NCBI RefSeq assembly: GCF_030272615.1 | Contig: NC_081409.1 | Coordinates: 210,165,190-210,229,189 of the forward strand | DNA: 64,000 bases | Reading direction: 5' to 3' | From: Cryptomeria japonica | Lineage: Eukaryota > Streptophyta > Pinopsida > Cupressales > Cupressaceae | Part shown: piece by piece, positions 10,619 through 22,219 of the stretch | How the letters are laid out: every line of letters starts with the position of its first letter | How positions within the stretch are numbered: the stretch's first letter is position 1 | Position numbers and translations under genes: made by a program | The notes under the pieces: model-generated | Databases searched by the model: none | Seen by the model: only the letters and a program-made list of their open reading frames with translations | Told to the model about the DNA's origin: nothing

Positions 10619-12610
10619 TTGAGGCTCAGAATCCCAACACAACTATCACCAATGCCAATCATCCCACCAATCGAACCAGTAATCCCATCCGCAGTAGCCA
10701 TCAGATCAATAGTACCATTAGCAGCAGCAACTGTATCAGAACCCATAGCAGCATCTATGGCACTAGCAGTTCCAGCAGAAGCAACTGAGTCAACACTACT
10801 GATACTCCTCGTATTGGATTCCTTAATCCCCATCAACCTTCCTGCAGCACCGATCATTTCATCTACAAAGGTACATCAACCAATCACACCTGCAATATTT
10901 AACTCAAAGGACATCCTAGTATGGTATAGTAATCGAATGTTGGAAAGTGACTCAGAGACCGACTCACATGAGTGGGAATTTGATTCTATACAACTTAACA
11001 CTTTAGATGAGGAAGACACATCACTACCTCCACCACACAAAGACATCCCTATTTATATAGAAGCACAGGTAAAGACTTATTGGGTTCCTGAGCTGGAAAC
11101 ATCTTCCATAGACCCTACATCTCATCCTACACTTGATTCTGACAGGGAGAGTACCATCAATAACCTTCACCATAACACCTTAACCCTCACTGATACCTCT
11201 ACCAAACTTAACCTAATCGATGAAGGAATGCCCATTATCCATCCTGAACTCATCGAATGGAACCAACCAAATCCCCCATGTCTTGACCTCTTCCAAAATG
11301 ATGAGGCCATCATTAACTTTTTGGAATTATGGGATAACCTACCAAGTGGGGATCACAAAGCTGGATTCGCCATAGAACTTAATAGTGCAACATACTTCAG
11401 GGCGGATGCCAAACCTTTCAGCTACAAAAATATAACAATAAAACATGGATCTTCCAGTGAAAACCACACTGTGGCACTGTTTGATTCAACAAAAGTAAAA
11501 AGAAAGAGCATATCCAACGGTGAAAACCTCTCTGAGGCGCCTGAGGATGAAGGGTTTGACATTATCCCTGCTAGTACACAACATGAACGATCAACGATTC
11601 TCATCAAGGAAACCAAAGAATACAATGTGGGGACTCCTGAAAATCCTCACCTCATACATCTGGCATCTCTTCTCACTCCAGAGGAACAACCTAAATTTAT
11701 AGAGTTCTTTCAAAAGCGTCAGATCAACTTTGCATGGTCATATGCAGACATGCCTGAGCTTGATCCTGATTTATTCATGCATCACCTCACCGTAGCAGAA
11801 GGAGCCAAACCCGTCAAGCAGAAGCTTCGCAAGATGCATCCTCAGATTACAGTACTAGTCAAAATAGAACTCAAGAAACTCCTAGATGTTGGTTTCATTA
11901 GACCAATTGATTATGCAGATTGGATCTCCAACATTGTGCCTATCGGCAAACCAAAAGGGGGAATCCGCATTTGTACTGACTTCAGAGATCTAAACAAGGC
12001 ATGTCCTAAGGATGACTTCCCCCTACCAAATATCGACATCATAGTAGACTTGACAGCAGGACATGCCATGCTTTCACTCATGGATGGCTTTTCAGGATAC
12101 AATCAGATAAAGATCGCACCAGAGGATCAACATAAGATAGCCTTCACATGTCCATGGGGCACATATTCCTGGAATGCAATGCCCTTCACTCTAAAGAATG
12201 CAGGAGCGACCTATCAAAGAGCAATGACCACCATCTTCCATGACATGATGCATACTATGATGGAAGATTATGTGGATGACTTACTAGCAAAATCGCTCAC
12301 CAGAGAAGGGAATCTCCACATCTTAGATAAAATCTTTGATAGACTGGAACAATACCATGTTCGACTCAACCCAAAGAAATGTGTCTTTGAAGTAACCTTC
12401 GAGAAGCTTCTAGGATACATTGTCTCAAGCAAAGGTATTGAGGTCGACCCAGCAAAGGTAAAAGCAATCATGGACATGCCACCACTAAAGAATATCAGTC
12501 AACTAAGGACATTACAAGGGCGACTTCAATCCATCCGAAGATTCATTACACAATTGGCTGATAAGTGTCACCCATTCACATACCCGCTACACAAGAACAT
12601 CCGCTTTTAG
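10619..12610 (+). pseudogene. pol: Reverse transcriptase region of the Tat-lineage polyprotein
   Basis: A 663-codon open frame. The first part (10619-11650) is a Pro/Ala/Ser-rich linker and acidic spacer. The reverse transcriptase core starts near 11800. Visible motifs are PVKQKLRKMHP, PKGGIRICTDFRDLNKACPK, LSLMDGFSGYNQIKI, FTCPWGTYSWNAMPF (the usual GLKNAG turn reads TLKNAG) and the catalytic YVDD at 12269-12280, then LGYIVSSKGIEVDP. It ends at a stop (TAG, 12608-12610) where the coding sense moves to another frame. The first Met shown is not a real start, because upstream codons belong to the same polyprotein. Confidence 0.88.
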
Positions 12611-13479
12611 TGGGTGCTCGATACCAACAAGCATTTCAAACGCTTAAAGACTATCTCATGAATCCACCATTGCTGATCCCACCAGATCCAAGTAGACCGT
12701 TGTTACTCTATATCTCAGAAACAAGTACAGCATTGGGTGTACTACTGGCACAACATAATACAGAAGGAAAAGAGTGTGTTGTTTACTACATCTCTCACAC
12801 ACTGGTAGGCTATGAACTCAATTACATGCCTATTGAGCGAGATTGCCTAGCAGTAATCCTAGCAGCCACTAAATTGAGGCACTATCTGTTAACACACAAA
12901 GTACAACTCATTGCAAAGATTGATCCACTCAAGTATTTACTTAGCAAAGCAGCATTGACAGGCCGTTTGGCCAAATGGGTGATGATTCTAAGTGAATTTG
13001 ACATCGAGTATATAGACCATAAAGATATCAAAGGACAAGTCATTGCAGATCTGTTGGCCGATGCACCACTCATAGGCAATCATCCTCTCATTTCCAATTT
13101 TCTAGATGAAGAGATATTCATGATCACAACAGCACAACCATGGAAACTATACTTTGATGGTTCATACACTAGGCATGGCTCGGGGGTAGGCATTCTGTTT
13201 ATCACACCTCAAGGTGACAGCATCTCGAAGTCTTACAGGCTCACATTTCCATGCACAAACAACATAGCAGAGTATGAGGCCTTGATCATAGGACTCAGGC
13301 TAGCTGTACAATGGAAATTACAAGAACTACAAGTATATGGCGACTCACAACTAGTCATTCGACAAGCAATAGATGAATATCAGACCAAGGATGATAAACT
13401 CATGCCATATAAGCAAATGGTGGACAATCTAAAGGCATCATTTACCACTATCACTTTTGAGCAGATACCCAGAGATTAG
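12565..13479 (+). pseudogene. Dual RNase H (Ty3-type then archaeal-type) of the Tat-lineage element
   Basis: The frame is shifted relative to the reverse transcriptase; true coding sense enters near 12611-12630. The first RNase H, about 12680-13080, is a degenerate Ty3-type domain (PLLLYISETSTALGVLLAQ, PIERDCLAVILAATKLRHYL). The second, about 13138-13460, is an archaeal-type RNase H with WKLYFDGSYT, NIAEYEALIIGL and VYGDSQLVI supplying the conserved D, E and D. This tandem pair defines Tat elements. A stop at 13477-13479 separates it from integrase in the same frame. Confidence 0.88.
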
Positions 13480-14892
13480 AATCGAGCCACTGACGCTATG
13501 GCTACCATCGCATCTCTCCTAGATCTTCCACAGAATTCAACATGCTATGAGTTCTTGGTAGAACAGCTTTGGATCCCCGCTTATGATATTCCCGAATCCG
13601 AGATGATATGTCACCTTGTCGGTTCTGAATCCCCATGGTATGGTGAATTCTACACCTATCTTCACGATCACACCCTTCCTCTCAACCAATTGAATAACCA
13701 ACGTAAAACCTTCATCCGCCAAACTGCTCGATATACCATTATTGCCGAAACCTTATACCGACGTAGTCTTGATGGTACTCTCCTTCGATGTCTGGAACAA
13801 GATGAGATAACAAAGGCCTTGGAAGAGGTACATGAAGGAATTTGTGGGACTCACTCAAGTGGTCCGTCACTAGCCAAGAAACTACTGTGCAGTGGATACT
13901 ATTGGCCATCTATGGAAAAGGATTCCTACTACTTTGTTAGAAAATGCAAGAAATATTAAGTTCATGGTGACCTGATACATGCGCCAACACAAGAACTACA
14001 ACCAATCACTACACCATGGCCTTTTTGTCAATGAGGCCTTGACCTTGTGGGTAAAATCCATCCATCTTCATCCAACGGCCACAAATTCATTATTACTGCC
14101 ACCAAATATTTCACAAAGTGGATCGAAGCTGTTCCACTTACCCAAGTCACCGGCAAGTAGATCACCTCATTCATCCTCAATTACATCATCTGTCGGTATG
14201 GTATACCCATGTCCATCATCACAAATAACGATCTTCCTTTCAAAAATCAGGATGTCCGTGAACTTTGTGAGAAATTTCACATCCAACACCGCTTTTCCAC
14301 TCCCTATTACCCACAAGGCATTGGGCAGGCCGAAGCATCAAATAAAAACATATTGACAATCCTCAAGAAAATAGTCAATGATGCTGGTCGTGATTGGCAT
14401 GTTTAACTAAATCCAGCACTATGGGCATATCAAACTAGCATTCGAACCCCTATAGGTGCAACTCCTTATTCATTGGTCTATGGTGCAGAAGCTATCTTGC
14501 CTATTGAGGTCGAGATACCATCACTACGAGTTTCCTTGCATAATCTCATTGATGACAAAGCCTATAGAGTATCCCGTCTGCAGGACTTAGAGTTACTTGA
14601 TGAGAAGCGACAAGTTGCATACAACCATCTCAAAGCCTATTAGCAGCGCATGAGCAGAAGTTATAATCATCGAGTTAGACCTTGTACATTTGACATAGGT
14701 GATCTTGTTCTCTGAGAGAATCCTCGTAACCAACCAAACAGAGAACATCAGGGCAAGTTTGAATCAAACTGGCTGGGCCCATATGTTGTCACTGTTGTAT
14801 TTGGGTCCGGAGCATATCAGTTGGCTACTTCAGAAGGAGAACCGCTAGCAGATCCAATCAACAGTATGCACCTAAAAAGGTTTTATACATGA
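13480..14892 (+). pseudogene. Integrase of the Tat-lineage element, inactive
   Basis: The longest open part is 13498-13959. The zinc-binding N-terminus is visible (HEGICGTHSSG, then C-K-K-Y where the second Cys should be, a Cys-to-Tyr change). A stop follows at 13957-13959, then others near 14158, 14404, 14641 and 14716, with a frame change around 14150-14210. In the core, the first catalytic Asp before YFTKW reads Lys and the second motif reads ITNND where TDNG is expected; the Glu in GQAEASNK is kept. The C-terminus shows LGPYVVTVVFGSGAYQL and ends at MHLKRFYT near 14890. It cannot be functional. Confidence 0.82.
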
Positions 14893-15305
14893 GCTACACC
14901 AAGCATCAAACTCCCTTACATACTGGCAAAAATACCAAAAACATCCAGATAAATGTCCTGAAGAAAATACAAAAACATCAAAAGAATAAAGAAAAAAATC
15001 ATGCATCCAAACGGTGAACAAACACTCTGGTGGCACCTTGGGTAAGTGCGATGGTGAAAACCTGGAAAACAGGTGCCACTCGTAAGTGACTCTGGCTCCA
15101 TTATCTTTCAGGCTCGTTGTGATCACATTCATGCATACACACGTCCATCCATCCAAACCATGGCTAGTTATTTGATCTGTAATCAAAGAAAGTACTTCAT
15201 GCGTCTGGCATCCCTCTTTTTCATAATCATGTCCAATTTGGGGTTAATGCCCTTACAATCTAGTTGATGGAAGTGGATTCTGCATTACTTGTGATTCATT
15301 TGGTT

Positions 15306-15760
15306 AAAACATTCAAACTATCTCACAAAAATCCAAAAACATTCAAACTGTCTCACAAAATCCAAAAACATTCAAACTATCTCACAAAAATCCAAAAACA
15401 TTCAAACTGTCTCACAAAATCCAAAAACATTCAAAAAATGTCTCACAAAAATCCAAAAACATTCAAACTATCTCACAAAATCCAAAAACATTCAAACTAT
15501 CTCACAAAAATCCAAAAACATTCAAACTGTCTCACAAAATCCAAAAACATTCAAAAAATGTCTCACAAAAATCCAAAAACATTCAAACTGTCTCACAAAA
15601 ATCCAAAAACATTTAAACTGTCTCACAAAATCCAAAAACATTCAAAAAAATGTCTCACAAAAATCCAAAAACATTCAAAAAATGTCTCACAAAATCCAAA
15701 AACATTAAAAAAAAATCATCACAAATACCAAAAACATTCAAAATCAACAAAATCCAAAAC
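15306..15760 (+). repeat. 30-bp tandem repeat with 120-bp higher-order unit
   Basis: TCCAAAAACATT occurs 13 times in units of about 30 bp built from CTCACAAAAATCC and ACATTCAAACTGT. Lines 15361-15480 and 15481-15600 agree at all but one base, giving a 120-bp higher-order period. A 170-codon open frame crosses it (15264-15776) but is a by-product of the repeat. Confidence 0.9.
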
Positions 15761-15784
15761 ATCGAAAAACCATTGAAAATCACA

Positions 15785-17671
15785 CAAAAACATGGCAACA
15801 CCTTGTACATACTCATCCGTGCAGATACCAAAACAAACATTGACAAAATACTCACACGATGACCACTTATCAATCAAACCACACAATCAACATCAATGAA
15901 TCAAAACTGTCTTTAGCAAGGATGCATCCTTCCTTACCAAAACAAAGACAAAAATGACATTTTCTTTGACAAGAAAATTATGTTAAGCTATCAAATACTT
16001 GGTTGATTTGTGAGTAATTCATTCGTTTATCTATATTGGGATCTTTCAAGCCTTATTTTGTATCGTCTGCGCATTATTTCCGATGAAGTTCTGGGGCATG
16101 TACTAATGGTGTCTACATGGAAAGTTCACTAAGCTATGTGATCATAGGCAAAAATACAGTCATAGATCACTACGACTTGCTGACTACAGCGTATACCTCG
16201 ACCATATGAGCATGAACCATTACCAAGGATCCATATTCTTTATTCTCTATGTATATACTGTTTGTTTGCAGGTACAATGCTCTTTCTTTGGTTCCTCCTA
16301 CCTCATCCAAACTGGATAAAGGTTTTATCTCTTATTACGGTATGCACTTGTCTCAGGATATGACCAGGCTAAGATCAAGGAGGATGATCCAAGTCATGCA
16401 TGAAAGGAGATAATCCTTGTTTGTTCCACAAGCAATACTCAGGTCAACTTGATCTATTATATCAAGTTGCTTGTATTAACTTGCTATATCAAATCCATGT
16501 AAGAAATACTCTGGTCATCTTGAATCTTTATATCAAGTTGCTTGTATTTTCTTACAACATTTTAAAGCTCAATGATGAAAATAGAGCACTATGGATTGTC
16601 ATCTCATCTCATCTATATATATTGCATTTCATTGCATTCCACCCATCCATACATTCATAATAGTTGCATATCATGCATACATAGTCATAATAATGCATAC
16701 TCTATTTTCATCTTCTTCCATAGGAATGAGTAATAGGTTCTACATTTCTTCTATCTAACATCGAACCCCCCCCCTCACCCTCCCCATCTCGATAATCAAC
16801 ATCACATACCCTACATCGTTTCTCAATCAACCCAATCAAGCCACGTTCATCACCATCCATCTCTAAATAGGAGGGATTGTGTTTCCTATGCTAAGTCATC
16901 CAATAAGCCAAGCAAGTTACTCTCTCTGCACAGGTACCTCGACTCACACACACCTAGACTATCAACAGATACTTTGATCAAGTATCTTCAGGTCTCAATA
17001 GGTAATTGATTATGGCAATCCTAGACTACATCAAGCATTTATCATAATGACCTAGTCTCAACAGGGCTGCCATGATTCCCCACAACCATCCATCACACGC
17101 ACACACTATCAATTGATCAACCAATCAAACACAATCACATCGGATAATTACATCAATTGTCTATATCTCAACGAGTATTTTTCTTTGTATACCTTGACTT
17201 CATCGGACAATTACATCAATTGTCTAAGTCACATCAGGTCACTTTGATTCACTTACTCAGACTTTATCATGTCCAAGCGACCAACTGACATCAACTATCA
17301 TGCTTTGACTTGATCAGGGCAATTAAACCGATTGCACTAGATTGTCCAACCAATTTTGATCAATTGTATAGCATCAATCCAAACCCCACACTACATCTGC
17401 ATGTATCTCTTGCATGACCTCAGGGTACTCATTGGCTTGTTGTTTCTCCGTATTCACTCTATTTTTCTTCCATTCTTTCACTGTTGTTGCTAATTTCTTC
17501 TATTCTACCTCCCCTCCACTTCTTGTTCTTTTTCGAGAGAACGCCCGATTTTTTGAAATTTTTCGGTCCATCTCTCGAGGGGGCATACCACCCACTAAAT
17601 CAACATTTCTGGTGCATATTTCTCATACCTATCTTTCTTTCTTTGAAACAATGCGATAAACCGCACCGTCT
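15785..17671 (+). other. 3' untranslated region of the Tat-lineage element
   Basis: About 1.9 kb with no gene I can support. It contains short direct repeats, for example ATCAAGTTGCTTGTATT at 16456 and 16530, and ATTACATCAATTGTCTA at 17147 and 17207. A purine stretch, TTCTGGGGCATGTACTAAT (16091-16109), looks like a second polypurine tract. Long 3' untranslated regions are usual in Tat elements. Confidence 0.6.
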
Positions 17672-17685
17672 CAAAGAGGGGCAAA
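17672..17685 (+). promoter_or_regulatory. Polypurine tract of the Tat-lineage element
   Basis: CAAAGAGGGGCAAA directly precedes the 3' LTR start and fits the plus-strand primer of Ty3 elements. Confidence 0.8.
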
Positions 17686-19554
17686 TGTAATCACATAAAT
17701 CTGTCCACTTAATTAAATGAATATTTAATATTTATTTGATTATTTAACCATCAATTAATAATTAATTAAATTAATATTTAATTAATTCATCTTAACCCTC
17801 TTCTCCTATTAATTAAATAAATTATTCAATTTATTTGATTTAACTCACTTAACCAAATTCAGACCATTAATTAAATAAATAAATCATATTTGTTTAATTA
17901 AATCTTCTCTCACATTTAAATAAATTAATATTTATTTAAATCCCCCAAAATCCCACCTCTCACATTTAAATAAATTAACACTTATTTAAATCACCTTTAT
18001 CCTCCACCCACTTGTATTTTCCTACAAATGCAAGTTGCACAACTATTTTAAATAAATCATTTATTTAAAATCACCTTTATCCTCCACCCACTTGCATTTT
18101 CCTACAAATGCAAGTTGCACAACTATTTTAAATAAATTATTTATTTAAAATCTTATTTATCCTCACCCACTTGAAACTTTTAATGGTTTCCCTTAAAGTC
18201 TTCAAACTTAATGGCTTCCTTCTAAGAGTCTTCTTAAGCCTTTAATGGTTTCCCTTAAAGTCTTCAAACTTAATGGATTCCCTTAAAGTCTTCTTAAGAC
18301 TTTAATGGTTTCCCTTAAAGTCTTCAAACTTAATGGCTTATTTCTAGAGTCTTCTTAAGCCTTTAATGGTTTCCCTTAAAGTCTTCAAACTTAATGGCTT
18401 CCTTCTAGAGTCTTCTTAAACCTTTAATGGTTTCCCTTAAAGTCTTCAAGCATTTAATGCTTTATCTTCCTTTTTCGCATTTAAATAAATTAATATTTAT
18501 TTAAATATTTATCCAAATACAACTTACACCATTTAATTGAAATAAATGATTTTATTTTAATTGAAAATACCAAAATTCCTCCCACTTGCATTTTCCTACA
18601 AAATCCACTTGCATGCCTAAACGCCTTCTAGATTCTTCTAAACCCTTCCTAATTAACCTAATCCATCCCCTAAATATTGTCACATTCCTAAGCAAATTGG
18701 AGTCACTTCTCAAAGACTCCAAAGTCTTTGAAAAGCAATTAATGCTTTGTGTGTTCAACAAATTAACCTCTAAAGTCTTCCAAACCACTTATGGCTCTTA
18801 CATGACCATTAATGGTTAATTCCACTTGCACCCATGGTTAAGGACTTTGACCCCTAACTTAACCCTTATGTAACCCATGTGTCTCTTCAAAGCATTTATT
18901 TCTTTGTCTAGGGTAACCATCATGTCCCCTCAAGCATTTAATGCTCCTTATCTCTCCTCTCAAGCCTCGTCATGGTGACACTTGTCAACATGGGATTGGG
19001 TTGAAAGACCTCACATAGATTGAATACCATTCAATCCTGACCCTTGTTGAGATTACTCAATCTCAACCATCCATTGCTCCATTTTTCCTATAAATAGAGC
19101 CCATTTCTTCATAATCCAGATCCTGAAAACTTGTATGCATTTAACCTATAGGCATTTTAGAGAGCATTTAGCATATCAAACTAAAATCTTGTTATTTTGG
19201 TTAAAATCAATCATTTCAAATAGCATCTAGTATTTTAGCTTTCCATTTTACATTTGGAGCACAATACTAAAATCTCAATCCTCCATAAGCATCCATAGTG
19301 CAAAAAGTTGCTAAGAGCTACACTATTTTGGAACTTGGAGAGGAGAGGAACAAGGGAGAAGGAGCTAAGAGCATGCTAAGAGGCATTTGGAGATGCCTTA
19401 TTATCTTTGTTTCATTTGTTAGATATATTAGCATGATTTTAGTATCTCTTTTGATATGCCTGTTTAGATTAGTTTTTGATTGACTAACACTAACGATTTC
19501 TTGTGTCTTGTGTTGTTTGTCATTTGCTAACCTTGTCCATTTAGCAGTGCATCA
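17686..19554 (+). repeat. 3' LTR of the Tat-lineage element
   Basis: Matches 3050-4773 but is 145 bp longer, mostly through extra copies of the 62-bp tandem unit (18173-18450), plus small insertions near 18868 and 18960. A TATA box lies at 19089-19096. Confidence 0.92.
18173..18450 (+). repeat. 62-bp tandem repeat in the 3' LTR, expanded
   Basis: Four full units and part of a fifth of the TTTAATGGTTTCCCTTAAAG repeat, against two and a part in the 5' LTR. Confidence 0.82.
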
Positions 19555-19559
19555 GCATG
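19555..19559 (+). repeat. Target site duplication, right (GCATG)
   Basis: Identical to 3045-3049 and directly after the 3' LTR end CATCA. Confidence 0.92.
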
Positions 19560-19949
19560 TACCTCTTTTCTTATTTTCTTTGCAATCACCAGTTTCTGTA
19601 ATTTAGAATGCACTTTCAGTAGTTTCTCCTTGTAGGTTCCAAACCTCTCAGTGGTGGTATCGACCGGTTGAGCTAACAAATGATTTGCATAAGCAACAAG
19701 TAGATCTTTATCTACTTCATAACCCATGGGAATTACCCATGTGGTCCTGGGAATAACAACTTCCATCAAGCATGTATCTGTGTCAACCATAAAACAAATA
19801 GAATCCTCATACCGATTGACAGCCTCTGCTAGTATGTGTTCCCTTGCATGCATTTCCTTCAGAAATTTCTTAAAATATCCTCATGAAATATCATCAAACT
19901 TGTTTTTCGGCATCTTAATGTTGTTCTTCATCTACAATAGGGCATGTGG
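19555..19949 (-). pseudogene. ORF2 fragment of the Sirevirus-like element between two insertions
   Basis: On the minus strand the open part runs from 19853 (MHAREHILAEAVNRYEDS) to 19555 and reads on in frame at 3044 once the Tat-lineage element is removed. Codons upstream of that Met continue to about 19935 with one stop (19881 area), so the Met is internal. The segment holds Trp, Pro and Cys residues (FMVDTDTCLMEVVIPRTTWV), unlike the charged region after it, so it may be the end of a folded domain that starts near 49350. I do not recognise the family. At its upper edge it is cut by the chromovirus array. Confidence 0.6.
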
Positions 19950-21581
19950 TGTAGGAGCACCTAGGACTTAGGCTCATAGTCCATCTACAATTTTGGCCTG
20001 TACTGACCTTAGCCAAGTCAGGTTTCTAATAAGGACTCCAGGAGGATCCAAGGTGTGTGTGTAAAGTTTGTTTTGAGACAAGTGTAGGCCTAGTTGAGTT
20101 AGTTTTCTTTCTAGGTTTGCACTTTGTGAGTAAGTGGTAGTTTGAGTAGGTAAATGGCCTTTTTAATGGTCAAAAGAGGCATAACTTGGTGTGAGAATTA
20201 GAGAGGTTTATAATACTCTTAGGAATTTTTAAAAATTCATGAGTAATGACTTGTAATAGGTTGCTTAGGTTGAAAAGACAAAATGTGGAAAGTTGTAAAA
20301 GTTGTCATGACAACTTTGGTCCTAAAAGAGCTTAGCGGTGGAGTTAGGGTTAGCACTTTGACCTAGGATGCCTCCACACATGGGGAATACTATTTAAACC
20401 TCCTCTTGCACGGTTAACAAGGATGGAAGTTTGATTTTGTATGAATGACAAACTAAAACTACTCATTCTCAGACTGTTATCACTGTTTTTTTCTTATTTG
20501 ACATAAAATGTGAATACAAATGGATTGAATCCATTGATCCGATTTTGGATTGTATTTCTTTGGTGTGTTCCAGTACTATTTGGTTCATTTCATGCTTTGT
20601 AGATAGTGTGTGTCAGTACTTTCATTGTTTTGTTTCCAAACAGCCAGTTTTGGCTTGTAAATAGTAAATTCTTATAAAATGGTTGCCCCATAATCCCTCC
20701 GTGCTACCATCATAGACTATTAGGAAATGGAAGGAAACCCTATGTACAACATAAATATGTAGGGAGGAGTTCTAGAAGTGAAGTTCATCATATTTACCAC
20801 CATGTTCTAGGCGAGTCCAGGAGCAACCTAGCTAGAGAAAACAAGGGGTAAATTGAATGCATACAGCAGGGGTGAATACCAAACCTTAACCAAATCATTT
20901 GGGATGGTTCATGAGGTCCATACAGAGTTATAGTTGCAAGGAGAATCCTTGACAAGTCTTTTAGATGCCCATTTCACAAAGTTGGACAGCCATTGCTGGT
21001 TAGAGGCCTAGAAACCCTAGCAAACCCTCATTTTTGGGTTAGGGCACTGCACGGCAAGATGGAAGACTAAATATAACAAAATATTTTAGGGATGGGTGAG
21101 TGATTGAAGAAAAATAAACCTTGTTGTAGGGTCTTTTGGACTGATTCCCTCAAAACCCTTGAAAACTGGATTTAGGAGGCCTAATTGGGGGTCATCCTTG
21201 TAGCCCTATTTCTAGGCAAAATTTATGAAATCGGTAAGGAAGATAGTGAATGGAAAACCAAAAAAGGACCAAATTGAAGTTATTCCATGGTAAATGCCAC
21301 CTCCACACCTCTACAATGACTCACAATAGTATGGGGGTGAAAAGTGAGAAATTGACATGTTGTTGTCAAGATAGCAAGATTGAGCATATGGGAAACACAT
21401 TGAAATGGTAGGGTTCTTAGTCAAACAATTGTTGCAAACACCTTGAGATTGGTAAGGAGAAAGTCTTAGCAAAGATTGGGAAGGACTTGGAGGTCTTGGA
21501 GCATATCTAGACCTGGTGAGGTTGGTGGAATTAAGCAACACCAACTAGGTGAAGTGTGAGCAAGCTAGGTCAACCCTGTCA
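19950..21581 (+). repeat. Chromovirus LTR 1
   Basis: Begins TGTAGGAGCACCTAGGA and ends ACCCTGTCA. Aligns over its full length with the LTRs at 31268 and 47356. TATTTAAA at 20391-20398 is the probable TATA box. Confidence 0.9.
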
Positions 21582-21583
21582 AA

Positions 21584-21596
21584 TTGGTATCAGAGC
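21584..21596 (+). other. Primer-binding site of chromovirus A
   Basis: TTGGTATCAGAGC, complementary to the 3' end of initiator tRNA-Met, two bases after the LTR. Confidence 0.85.
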
Positions 21597-21651
21597 CTTT
21601 GAGATTTGGGCTAGGAGAGTAGATTTCCTTAGTGTAATCTATAGGACACAA

Positions 21652-22080
21652 TGTTAGGGTTTCAAGCAGATCCGAAGCAAATATGAACTAACAATTATAT
21701 GCAGATTTAAATACAAAAGATAAAGAAAATAAAACAGGACACAGATAACACAGAGATTTAATGTGGTTCACCCAGAATGGGTTACGTCCACCATACACAG
21801 CCGTCCAATCTTTTCTTATTATCCAGCAAAAATAGTACATCAACCTTACAATGCCTTAAGCATCCCAGCCACTTATAACATGCATTTTTAGGGCAACAAA
21901 CAAAGTCGGCCTTTTTAGGGTTTTATTACAATGTCGGTTTTCATCAACGAAAAATGGCAAATTTTTTTTTCTCGGGGGCTACCGCCCCCGAACCCCTACC
22001 TAATGCCCAGCCCGGCCCCAAACCCCAGCGAGGATACATGCTGAGTGTATAGTACTTTGCTGATCAGTCACCACATTTCA
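21652..22080 (-). repeat. 3' LTR of the Tnt1-type element
   Basis: On the minus strand it starts TGAAATGTGGTGACTG and ends CCCTAACA. Similar to 26208-26626 with scattered changes. Confidence 0.9.
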
Positions 22081-22219
22081 ACAATCTCCCACTTGGAGAC
22101 TGATCAGCCTCCACACCGAACAATCTCCCACTTGGAGACTGATCCTACACGACACCACTATACACGTAACATCTGTTGGATAAAACACTAGGACTTGACT
22201 AGTATAAATTCCACAATTA
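22081..22219 (-). promoter_or_regulatory. Duplicated polypurine tract of the Tnt1-type element
   Basis: Plus-strand ACAATCTCCCACTTGGAGAC occurs at 22080-22099 and again at 22121-22140; on the minus strand each gives a CAAGTGGGAGATTGT tract. The lower copy abuts the 3' LTR. Confidence 0.7.

Larger units (their letters stand above)
3050..19554 (+). mobile_element. Ty3/gypsy Tat-lineage retrotransposon, complete but degenerate
   Basis: A 16.5 kb element bounded by LTRs of 1724 and 1869 bp that begin TGTAATCACA and end CATCA, flanked by the perfect duplication GCATG. The internal order is a long leader, gag, protease, G-patch-like segment, reverse transcriptase, RNase H, a second RNase H, integrase, a tandem-repeat block, a long 3' untranslated region and a polypurine tract. 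A second archaeal-type RNase H is the hallmark of the Tat clade (Ogre and relatives). Several stops and frameshifts make it non-coding today. It is inserted in ORF2 of the Sirevirus-like element, opposite to that element's sense. Confidence 0.92.

Noticed and set aside
15306-15760. Regularly spaced repeats resembling a CRISPR array
   Set aside because: There are no unique spacers between units, the repeat is low complexity, and the setting is a plant retrotransposon.
15264-15776. A 170-codon open frame with repeated HKNPKTFKLS
   Set aside because: It is produced by the 30-bp A-rich tandem repeat lacking stops in that frame; no start context or domain, and it follows the end of pol.
21311-21544. 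Open frames on the minus strand of the chromovirus LTRs (also 32529-32861 and 48620-48952)
   Set aside because: They recur because the LTR is repeated; they lie inside non-coding LTR on the opposite strand, with no domain.
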